DNA of 8,231 nucleotides from positions 1 through 8,231 of the forward strand of contig JAUYMQ010000328.1 in assembly GCA_030698575.1 (NCBI GenBank), given 5' to 3'. This document shows positions 1-5,504 of the stretch, one piece after another; the first letter of the stretch is position 1, and every line of letters begins with the position of its first letter. Source of the stretch: Deltaproteobacteria bacterium (GTDB lineage: Bacteria > JAUYMQ01). The position numbers and the translations under genes were made by a program. Below the pieces are notes generated by a model, which was not told the origin of the DNA, made no database searches, and saw only the letters and a program-made list of their open reading frames with translations.

Positions 1-47
1 CCATTCGCTACTTCGACGAGCTAGGAGTACCCCGGCTCGCCGCGTAA
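1..47 (+). CDS. Group II intron reverse transcriptase/maturase, C-terminal end (partial)
   Basis: An open frame enters from the left edge and stops with TAA at 45-47, giving IRYFDELGVPRLAA as the last 14 residues. The assignment rests mainly on position: it ends 14 bp before a domain V hairpin, where intron-encoded proteins (held in domain IV) normally end. The short tail also resembles the ends of group II maturases as I remember them. Such proteins combine reverse transcriptase and maturase activity, and help the intron splice and move to new sites. No catalytic motif lies in this fragment, so activity cannot be assessed. The frame alone is too short to prove identity. Confidence 0.6.
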   Translation, partial: IRYFDELGVPRLAA

Positions 48-61
48 CCTCAACCTTTCGA

Positions 62-93
62 ACCGCCGGATGCGGACCCGCATGTCCGGTGGT
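62..93 (+). ncRNA. Group II intron domain V (catalytic hairpin)
   Basis: Bases 62-70 pair without a break to 85-93: nine pairs, including one G-U at 65/90. A two-base bulge (TG, 83-84) follows on the 3' strand, then an upper stem 71-74/79-82 and a four-base loop (75-78). A lower helix of about nine pairs, a 2-nt bulge on the 3' side, a short upper helix and a tetraloop is the hallmark of domain V, which holds the active-site metal ions. With the flanking bases it is close to the usual 34 nt. The G-U pair sits in the middle of the presumed triad (64-66), as expected. The loop GACC is not a standard GNRA tetraloop, which is a small oddity. Confidence 0.85.
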
Positions 94-95
94 GT

Positions 96-136
96 GGGAG
101 GGGAACGGCGGGGCGAACCCCGCCGTCCCCTATCCC
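96..136 (+). ncRNA. Group II intron domain VI with candidate branch-point A132
   Basis: GGG (96-98) pairs with CCC (134-136), GGGG (100-103) with CCCC (127-130), and 105-113 with 118-126 across a four-base CGAA loop. On the 3' strand, TAT (131-133) lies opposite the single A99, leaving A132 as the natural bulged adenosine. Domain VI normally carries the branch-point A about 7-8 nt before the 3' splice site, which puts the intron end at about base 139. The hairpin is nearly perfect and follows domain V after two bases. I read it as a splicing element, not a terminator, because no T-run follows it. Confidence 0.75.
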
Positions 137-148
137 GATTCGATTGCC

Positions 149-177
149 TTGTCCCCGATCCCTGTGCGTGATATAGC
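149..177 (+). promoter_or_regulatory. Weak candidate sigma-70-type promoter for lpxD
   Basis: TTGTCC (149-154) and TATAGC (172-177) each match four of six consensus bases with a 17-bp spacer. They lie in the 45 bp between the inferred intron end and lpxD. If used, transcription would start close to the ATG at 185, giving an almost leaderless mRNA. That would fit the lack of a Shine-Dalgarno sequence there. In GC-rich DNA such matches arise by chance, so this is only a suggestion. lpxD could instead be transcribed by readthrough from upstream. Confidence 0.2.
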
Positions 178-184
178 TCCGCCC

Positions 185-1234
185 ATGAAGCTCGATGAAC
201 TTGCCTCTCTCCTCGGTTGCGAACTGGAAGGGGACGGGCGGGTCGAAATAGAGGGGGTCGATTCCCTGGACCGCGCCGGTCGGGGGAAGATCACCTTTGC
301 TGTCGACCGGAAGCGCGCCGGCGAGGTCGAGAAGAGCGCAGCGTCGGCCGTGATCCTTCCGCCGGGCGTCGATGCGTACGGCAAGCCCACCCTTCGAACG
401 AAGCACCCACAGCTGGCTTTCGCGCGCGCTCTTCACGCGTTCCACCCTGTCCTTCCGCCTCCGCCGGGCGTGCACGCCCTGGCGTCCATCGACCCGACGG
501 CGCACGTCGATCCGACAGCCCGGATCGGCCCCTACGTCGTCATCGAGAAAAACGCTCGCATCGGCGCCCGCACGGCCATCGAGGCCTTCACCTTCGTCGG
601 GCAGGATGTGAGCGTTGGAGACGATTGCCGCATCGCGGAGCACGTTGGTTTGCGGGCGCGCGCGACCATCGGGAACCGCGTGATCATCCACGGCGGTGCG
701 AGCATCGGCAGCGACGGCTTCGGCTTCACGCCGGACGAGAAGGGCGGCATCGCGAAAGTGCCCCAGGTCGGGACCGTCGTCATCGAGGACGACGTGGAGA
801 TCGGCGCGCTCACGGCCATCGATCGGGCCACCGTGGGCGCCACGCGGCTTCGCAAGGGCGCGAAGATCGATAACCTCTGCCAGATTGCCCACAACTGCGA
901 CATCGGCGAGTACGCAATCCTGACAGGCCAGTGTGGCCTGGCCGGCAGCGTGCGGATCGGGAAGGGCGTGATCATGGGTGGCGGCGCGGGCGTGCTCGAT
1001 GGCGGCCAGGTCGGGGACGGCGCCCGCATCGCTTCGCTGGCGGGAGTGGTGGGCGATGTGCCAGCCGGCGAAGCTTATGGCGGTGCGCCTGCGATGCCTC
1101 TCGTCACCTACCGGCGCGCGATGATAGCGCTCCGAAAACTTCCGGACATGCTGCAGCGCCTCCGTCGGCTCGAGCGATCCGCCCGGAAAGACGGGGCGCT
1201 CCCCGAGCGAGAAGACCCACCCGGCAAAGCCTAG
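185..1234 (+). CDS. lpxD: UDP-3-O-acylglucosamine N-acyltransferase LpxD
   Basis: LpxD transfers a 3-hydroxyacyl chain from acyl carrier protein to the 2-amine of UDP-3-O-acyl-glucosamine, the third step of lipid A synthesis, in the cytoplasm. The 349-residue protein has family length. An N-terminal uridine-binding domain (about 1-95) is followed by hexapeptide repeats forming a left-handed beta-helix (about 100-290) and a C-terminal helical part (about 310-349). GSDGFGF (175-181) and QIAHN (233-237) are diagnostic; H236 matches the catalytic histidine known from E. coli. I chose ATG 185 because the product then begins MKLDELASLL, as family members do. An in-frame GTG at 89 would start inside the intron RNA. 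No good Shine-Dalgarno sequence precedes 185. The usual partners (fabZ, lpxA, bamA, skp) are not next to it on the right. Confidence 0.96.
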   Translation: MKLDELASLLGCELEGDGRVEIEGVDSLDRAGRGKITFAVDRKRAGEVEKSAASAVILPPGVDAYGKPTLRTKHPQLAFARALHAFHPVLPPPPGVHALASIDPTAHVDPTARIGPYVVIEKNARIGARTAIEAFTFVGQDVSVGDDCRIAEHVGLRARATIGNRVIIHGGASIGSDGFGFTPDEKGGIAKVPQVGTVVIEDDVEIGALTAIDRATVGATRLRKGAKIDNLCQIAHNCDIGEYAILTGQCGLAGSVRIGKGVIMGGGAGVLDGGQVGDGARIASLAGVVGDVPAGEAYGGAPAMPLVTYRRAMIALRKLPDMLQRLRRLERSARKDGALPEREDPPGKA

Positions 1235-1329
1235 GCGGATTTCTGGAATAATCAGATCCCTTCGCGGCGTCTTGCAGGTGACCGGGGAGGGGCGGCGACA
1301 ATCCTCCCGCAGAATTCTACTCACTCGAG

Positions 1330-1334
1330 AGGAG
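1330..1334 (+). promoter_or_regulatory. Shine-Dalgarno site for the exported protein gene
   Basis: AGGAG lies 8 nt before the ATG at 1343. This strong, well-spaced site supports both the start codon and the reality of the short gene that follows. Confidence 0.75.
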
Positions 1335-1342
1335 ACGCCGAG

Positions 1343-1792
1343 ATGAAACGAATGATCGCCCTTGCCTTCGCCCTGACCCTGGCCCTCGCCCTTGCGGCAG
1401 GCAGCGCCCGAGCCCAGGAGTTCCTTCCTCCAGGCAGTTACGGAAGCGTCACGCTTACCGCGCTCGACGGCGCTACGACTCTTGCAGGCGGCGTGCTGCG
1501 GACCTCGAGCCGGGAAGAGCGGGACGACGAGGACTATGCGCGGGATGCCGTGCTGTTCCAGATCCCGCTCTTCGAAAACGCTCCGGCGAGTTTCAGCGCG
1601 CCCTTCGCCTTCCGGCGTGACAGCCGCACCCGCGTGCTGCTCATCAACAGCGATGACGTCAACCTGCTCCGGGTCAGAACGACCTTCTACCGGCCGAACG
1701 GCGACGTGATCGGCTGCAACGAGGTGGAGCTGGCGCCTCACGAGCGCAGGAGCCGCCGAGTCCAGAACATCCCGCTCGGGTCCTGCCCCTGA
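1343..1792 (+). CDS. Small exported protein of unknown function
   Basis: The 149-residue product starts with a clear Sec signal peptide: basic MKRM, a long Ala/Leu core (5-19), then a small-residue region ending in ARA. Signal peptidase I cleavage is likely between A24 and Q25, leaving about 125 mature residues. There is no lipobox cysteine, so it is probably a free periplasmic or secreted protein. The mature part alternates short hydrophobic and polar stretches, for example RVLLINSDDVNLLRVRTTFY at 97-116, which suggests a small beta-sandwich. That is inference. Its only two cysteines, C125 and C148, could form a disulfide. I do not recognise the family. It lies 108 bp after lpxD on the same strand and has its own strong ribosome-binding site, so co-transcription is possible but unproven. 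Confidence 0.8.
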   Translation: MKRMIALAFALTLALALAAGSARAQEFLPPGSYGSVTLTALDGATTLAGGVLRTSSREERDDEDYARDAVLFQIPLFENAPASFSAPFAFRRDSRTRVLLINSDDVNLLRVRTTFYRPNGDVIGCNEVELAPHERRSRRVQNIPLGSCP

Positions 1793-1830
1793 TCGTCCCG
1801 CGCAACCGGCCCGCCCGGCGCAGGCGAAGC

Positions 1831-1855
1831 GGCGTGATCGCCCGGCGATCGCGCC
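1831..1855. terminator. Stem-loop between convergent genes, possible bidirectional terminator
   Basis: Bases 1831-1841 pair with 1845-1855 in an 11-bp stem (one G-U or A-C pair depending on strand) around a three-base loop. It sits in the 71-bp gap between the stop of the exported protein gene (1792) and the stop of comF (1864), where a shared terminator or mRNA end-protecting hairpin is expected. No T-run follows on either strand, so it is not a classical intrinsic terminator. It may act with Rho or only stabilise 3' ends. Confidence 0.4.
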
Positions 1856-1863
1856 GTCTCGAT

Positions 1864-2676
1864 TCACAGCCTATCGCCCCTTTCAACTTCTTCACCTGAC
1901 CAGGCAACGGCGCGCGCGGTGACGACGGCGTCAATGCGGCGGGCGCCGGCGCGCCGGAGCGCGCGAGCGCAGGCGTCGAGAGTGGCGCCGGTGGTCATCA
2001 CGTCGTCCACGAGGAGCACATGCCGGCCGCGCACCCGCTCGGCGCGTCCCCGGAAGGCGCCGCGAAGATTGCTCTGTCGCGCGATGCGCGTAAGGCGTGT
2101 CTGGGGGGTCGTCTCCCGCGTGCGTATCAACGCGTCGGGCGCGAGCTCCGCCCAGGAAGCGAGGCGGCCTCCACGGAGAAGCGCGGCCGCGAGAAGGTGG
2201 GCCTGATTGAAGCCGCGCTCGCGGATCCGGCGCGGATGAAGCGGCACCGGCACGACGAGATCGTAGGGCGGACGTGCGTCGAGAACGACATGATGGGGTG
2301 AAGGGGCGGCTTGGAGCCGCGATGCATGCGGGCGGGGAAGGCGGCGGAGCGCGCGCACGAGCAGGAGGGCGAGCGCGGTGATCTGGACGATATCGCCCGC
2401 GAACTTCAGGCGGTGGATCGAATCGAGCAGCCCTCCCTCGTATCGCCCCCCCGCCCGGACCGCGCCGAAGGCGGGCGGCTGCCTCACGCAGGCGCCGCAG
2501 GGGTGATCGGCCATCGCCGCCGCGAACGGGACGCCGCAGCAGGTGCAGAGCGGCGACGCCACCGCCCGGAAGGTCCGCGCGCAGCGGCGGCAGAAGCGCG
2601 TCGGCCCGCGGGCGGCCTGGCTGCCGCATAGCGGGCAGGCCGCGGGGGCAAGGACGTCGAGGAGGAGATCGACCAC
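1864..2676 (-). CDS. comF: ComF family protein (zinc ribbon plus phosphoribosyltransferase domain)
   Basis: The 270-residue protein has the ComF layout. Four CxxC pairs in the N-terminal part (C14/C17, C29/C32, C44/C47, C60/C63) should bind zinc. A type I phosphoribosyltransferase fold follows, with the PRPP-binding signature LLVDDVMTTGAT at 221-232. In naturally competent bacteria, ComF (ComFC) is needed to handle incoming DNA; elsewhere the role and substrate are uncertain, and the gene alone does not show competence. The start is a GTG at 2674-2676. An in-frame stop at 2707-2709 rules out any ATG or GTG further upstream, and the only nearby Shine-Dalgarno match is weak. It follows gpmI by 93 bp and is the last gene of the minus-strand string. 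It is slightly longer than many ComF proteins because of an Arg/Pro/His-rich stretch around 110-135. Confidence 0.9.
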   Translation of the reverse strand: MVDLLLDVLAPAACPLCGSQAARGPTRFCRRCARTFRAVASPLCTCCGVPFAAAMADHPCGACVRQPPAFGAVRAGGRYEGGLLDSIHRLKFAGDIVQITALALLLVRALRRLPRPHASRLQAAPSPHHVVLDARPPYDLVVPVPLHPRRIRERGFNQAHLLAAALLRGGRLASWAELAPDALIRTRETTPQTRLTRIARQSNLRGAFRGRAERVRGRHVLLVDDVMTTGATLDACARALRRAGARRIDAVVTARAVAWSGEEVERGDRL

Positions 2677-2769
2677 CGTTCCGGACGCCAGGCGCAGCGG
2701 GGGTGCTCACGAACCCGGGCGGGGCGAAAAGGGAGCGGAATCGGTTCGGGTGCGCCCATGGGGTGCCCG

Positions 2770-4365
2770 TCAGGGCTTCTCGATGAGGGATCGCCCGGTC
2801 ATCTCGCCGGACTTTGGAATTTCCATGATCGCGAGAATGGTGGGAGCCACGTCACATAGCCCCCCGTCCCGGAGCTTACGCACACGGGAAGCGGCTTCGG
2901 CCCGCCCGTCCAGGACGTGCAGGGGAACGAGGTTTTTCGTGTGGGCGGTGTGGGGCTCGCCAGTCTCCGGGTCGCGCATCTGCTCCAGGTTGCCGTGGTC
3001 GGCTGTGATGAGCACCACGCCTCCGGCTGCGAGGGCCGCCTGGCTCACGCGGTCGAGGCAGGCGTCGATGATCTCCGCAGCTTTCACGGCGGCGGGAAAG
3101 ACCCCCGTGTGTCCCACCATGTCGGGGTTCGCGTAGTTCATGAGGATGAAGTCGTAGTTTCCGCTCTCGATTCGCCGAATCACCTCGTCGGTGACGCCCG
3201 GTGCGCTCATCTCGGGCTTGTGATCGTAGGTCGGCACGTCGCGCGGCGACGGGATCAGCACACGATCCTCTCCCTCGTAGCTCTTCTCCTCGCCTCCGTC
3301 GAAGAAGAAGGTCACGTGGGCGTACTTCTCGGTCTCGGCGATCCGGAGCTGCCTGCAGCCCGCGGCCGATAGAACTTCTCCGAGGACTTGCCTGGGCTTC
3401 TGCGTGGGAAACAGAACCGGGAGCCGGAAGAGCTCGTCGTACGCGGCCATGCAGGCAAAAGCGGAAAGCTTGGGGACCGACTTACGGACCAGCTTTCCCT
3501 CGAACAGGTCCGGCCGCTGATCGTTCAGCGCGTTCGTGATCTGCCGCGCGCGATCGGCCCTGAAGTTGAAGAAAACGGCCGCATCACGGCTCTCGATGCA
3601 ACCGTCGTTTACCGCCCCCCCCGGGGGGGGATCTATGAAAACCGGCTTCACGAACTCGTCCGTCTCGCCCTTTTCGTAGGCGGTAACGATGGCCTCATCG
3701 GCGGAGGCCGCCCGCCTTCCCTCGCCCCCCACCAGGCACGCGTAGGCTTGCCCTGTTCGCTCCCATCGCGAATCGCGATCCATGGCGTAGTAGCGGCCCA
3801 TGATGGTTGCGATGCGAAGGGTGCATTCGGGGTGCGACGTCCGAATCGCGGCAATCGCCTCCTCGAGCGCAGCGATATAGCCGCGGGCGCTGGAGGGAGG
3901 CGTGTCACGGCCGTCGAGAAAGGCGTGGACGAAGATGCGCGGGCATTTCTCATCGACGGCGGTCCGGAGGAGCGCGATGAGATGCTTCATGTGGCTGTGG
4001 ATGCCGCCATCGGAGACGAGCCCCATGAAGTGAACCGACCCGCCGGCTTCGCGGGCAGCGCGCAGCGTGTCGAGGAGCGCCGGATTGCGCGCAAGCGAGC
4101 CATCCTCCGTGGCCTTTGTGATGCGCCGGAGGTCCATGTCGATGATGCGGCCGGCGCCGAGCGTCAGGTGTCCCACCTCGGAGTTGCCCATCTGCCCCTT
4201 GGGAAGGCCGACCGCCTCACCGGTGGCGTCGAGCCTGCACATGGGATGCTCGCGCGTGATTCGATCGAAGAAGGGCGTATGCGCGCAAGAGGCCGCGTTG
4301 TCCTCAGCAGGTTCCCGAAGGCCCCAGCCGTCGAGCACGATAAGCATGGTGAGAGGTGGTCGCAT
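2770..4365 (-). CDS. gpmI: 2,3-bisphosphoglycerate-independent phosphoglycerate mutase
   Basis: GpmI interconverts 3- and 2-phosphoglycerate in glycolysis and gluconeogenesis, using two metal ions (typically Mn) and a phosphoserine intermediate. Expected elements appear in order: metal-binding D12 in LDGWG; catalytic S62 in GNSEVGH; substrate-site segments SDGGIHSH (118-125), DGRD (151-154), RYYAMDRD (191-198) and FRADRARQ (268-275); then metal ligands in NPDMVGH (413-419), ADHGN (455-459) and HTAHT (472-476). At 531 residues it is slightly longer than the usual 510-515. ATG 4365 is preceded by a GAGAG sequence; an in-frame ATG at 4347 (residue 7) has no such site. It lies 27 bp after rsfS. 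Residues 246-250 (PPPGG) are encoded by a C8G8 palindrome, listed separately. Confidence 0.97.
   Translation of the reverse strand: MRPPLTMLIVLDGWGLREPAEDNAASCAHTPFFDRITREHPMCRLDATGEAVGLPKGQMGNSEVGHLTLGAGRIIDMDLRRITKATEDGSLARNPALLDTLRAAREAGGSVHFMGLVSDGGIHSHMKHLIALLRTAVDEKCPRIFVHAFLDGRDTPPSSARGYIAALEEAIAAIRTSHPECTLRIATIMGRYYAMDRDSRWERTGQAYACLVGGEGRRAASADEAIVTAYEKGETDEFVKPVFIDPPPGGAVNDGCIESRDAAVFFNFRADRARQITNALNDQRPDLFEGKLVRKSVPKLSAFACMAAYDELFRLPVLFPTQKPRQVLGEVLSAAGCRQLRIAETEKYAHVTFFFDGGEEKSYEGEDRVLIPSPRDVPTYDHKPEMSAPGVTDEVIRRIESGNYDFILMNYANPDMVGHTGVFPAAVKAAEIIDACLDRVSQAALAAGGVVLITADHGNLEQMRDPETGEPHTAHTKNLVPLHVLDGRAEAASRVRKLRDGGLCDVAPTILAIMEIPKSGEMTGRSLIEKP
3615..3630. repeat. Perfect C8G8 palindrome inside gpmI
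   Basis: Eight C are followed directly by eight G within the gpmI coding sequence, encoding the PPPGG stretch of the protein. It is both a pair of homopolymer runs and a perfect 16-bp palindrome, so polymerase slippage or misreading is likely. The frame is intact here: the protein reads on through the FFNFRADRARQ motif and all downstream metal-site motifs, so the run lengths are probably correct. Confidence 0.95.
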
Positions 4366-4392
4366 GATCTCTCGAATAGCTCTGGGAGCTTG

Positions 4393-4806
4393 TCAGGCGC
4401 CCGCGCGGCCGCGGGCCTCTTCTTCCCAGGGGAGCAGATCGACCCGGGCGGCCTGATGCCAGAGGCTCTCGAGGTTGTAGAAGCTTCGGATCGGCTCGTG
4501 GAAGACGTGGATGATCAGATCGTCTGCGTCGATGAGGACCCACTTTCCTTCCCGGTACCCTTCGACGCCGAGAGGCGGCGCTCCGCTCTGCTTCAGCGCC
4601 TGCCCGATCGCGTCGGCGATGGCCTGGACCTGCTTGTTGGAACGGCCGCTGCAGATCAGGAAGTAGTCGGCAAAAGAGGAGAGTTCGCCAATGTTCAGCA
4701 ACGCCAGGTTTTCGGCTTTCTTCTCGAGCGCGGTGAGCACCGCGAGATGGGCCTTGGCCTCGGAGGCAAGCTCTTCGACGGCGGGGTTATGCTTCTTCTG
4801 TCTCAT
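4393..4806 (-). CDS. rsfS: Ribosomal silencing factor RsfS
   Basis: RsfS (Iojap/YbeB/DUF143 family) binds ribosomal protein L14 on the large subunit and blocks joining with the small subunit, slowing translation when nutrients are scarce. The 137-residue protein carries the family core: SSFADYFLICSGRSNKQVQA (residues 43-62), then EGYREGKWVLIDADDLIIHV and FHEPIRSFYNLESLW towards the C-terminus. An Ala/Arg-rich tail of about ten residues is likely flexible. The ATG overlaps the nadD stop in an ATGA, and a GGAG lies 4 nt upstream, so translation is probably coupled to nadD. The nadD-rsfS pairing is common in bacteria and strengthens both calls. Confidence 0.96.
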   Translation of the reverse strand: MRQKKHNPAVEELASEAKAHLAVLTALEKKAENLALLNIGELSSFADYFLICSGRSNKQVQAIADAIGQALKQSGAPPLGVEGYREGKWVLIDADDLIIHVFHEPIRSFYNLESLWHQAARVDLLPWEEEARGRAGA

Positions 4807-5504
4807 CTGGCTCCGGGATCAGGGTACTGGTAGAGGCCGCGCTGTTCGATCAACGTGACGACCGTTTCCGGCACGAGGTAGCGGATGGATCGCCCGCCTG
4901 CCACGAGCCCGCGGATCTGTGTCGAGCTGACCTGCAGCGCCCCAACATCTCGAAAATACACATGTTTTCCGGAGATGTGAGTGAAAGCATCGACTTCCGG
5001 ACTATAGCAGAAGGCCTCTCGCACCTCAACAGGAAGCATCGTCTCGGGCGGCTTCCCGGGGCCCTCGGGCCGCCGCACCACGATGATGTGGGCCAGGGTG
5101 AACAGCCGTTCCCAGTCCTTCCATGTGTCGATCTCGATGAAGGCGTCGTCCGCCATCGCGAAGAAGATCTCGGTCCCGGCTCCGTGTTCGCGGCTAAGCG
5201 CGTCGAGCGTCTCGACCGAGTAAGAGGTTCCACCGCGCCGGACCTCGATGTCCGAGACCTTGAACCGCGGGTTGTCCGCGACAGCCAGCCGGACCATCTC
5301 GAGCCGGACCTCGCTCGGGCACAGGCCGGCCACGGTCTTGTGCGGTGGAATCTCGGACGGGATGAAGATGAAGGGATCGAGTGAGAAGCTCTCGCTGAGG
5401 ACCTCTGCCAGCCGCAGATGGCCGAGGTGAACGGGATTGAACGTGCCTCCCAGCACGCCGATCCGCCCGGGACCTCCGGCGGAGGCGTTCGGAGCCTTCG
5501 TCAT
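4803..5504 (-). CDS. nadD: Nicotinate-nucleotide adenylyltransferase NadD
   Basis: NadD joins nicotinate mononucleotide and ATP to give nicotinate adenine dinucleotide, the penultimate step of NAD synthesis. The 233-residue protein has the nucleotidyltransferase signature GGTFNPVHLGH at 19-29, with the HxGH pair H26/H29, and the C-terminal SSTQIR at 183-188, which contacts the ATP phosphates. GTSYSVETL (92-100) and FAMADDAF...W (115-128) also match family positions. The second usually has a glycine before the acidic residues, and here reads alanine. The 13-residue Ala/Gly/Pro-rich lead before the first strand is a little longer than usual. The ATG overlaps the proA stop in an ATGA, with AGG 7 nt upstream. 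Confidence 0.96.
   Translation of the reverse strand: MTKAPNASAGGPGRIGVLGGTFNPVHLGHLRLAEVLSESFSLDPFIFIPSEIPPHKTVAGLCPSEVRLEMVRLAVADNPRFKVSDIEVRRGGTSYSVETLDALSREHGAGTEIFFAMADDAFIEIDTWKDWERLFTLAHIIVVRRPEGPGKPPETMLPVEVREAFCYSPEVDAFTHISGKHVYFRDVGALQVSSTQIRGLVAGGRSIRYLVPETVVTLIEQRGLYQYPDPGAR

Larger units (their letters stand above)
1..139 (+). mobile_element. Group II intron, 3' end (left part outside window)
   Basis: Three adjacent elements in the right order support this call: the end of a maturase-like reading frame (stop at 45-47), a domain V hairpin (62-93) and a domain VI hairpin (96-136). The likely 3' splice boundary is after base 139. It ends in GAT, fitting the usual purine-pyrimidine intron end, and lies 7 nt after the candidate branch-point A at 132. 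The stem pairs at 64-66 read C-G, G-U, C-G, which is a CGC-type catalytic triad. I associate that with bacterial class C and related introns, not the AGC triad of IIA/IIB introns. The 5' end, domains I-IV and most of the intron protein are outside the window, so completeness and mobility cannot be judged. Confidence 0.8.

Noticed and set aside
89-184. N-terminal extension of LpxD from an in-frame GTG at 89
   Set aside because: The extension would be encoded by intron domains V and VI, and the family N-terminus begins at the ATG at 185.
1285-1308. GGGAGG/CCTCCC inverted repeat after lpxD as a terminator
   Set aside because: The stem is only 6 bp with a 12-base loop and no T-run follows. It is as likely to be chance in GC-rich sequence.
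50-1867. Minus-strand open frame of about 605 codons opposite lpxD and the exported protein gene
   Set aside because: Long antisense frames are common in GC-rich coding DNA. Its translation is low-complexity and Arg/Asp/Gly-rich with no recognisable motif, while the opposite strand encodes a clear LpxD.
2677-2769. Possible small gene or terminator in the gpmI-comF gap
   Set aside because: An ATG at 2759 on the minus strand opens a frame that only runs into comF in another frame. The short repeats around 2750-2769 do not form a convincing hairpin with a T-run.
3388-4833. Plus-strand open frame of about 481 codons opposite gpmI and rsfS
   Set aside because: It is a shadow of two genes with intact catalytic motifs and conserved order, and it crosses their gene boundary. 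No family is recognisable in its translation.
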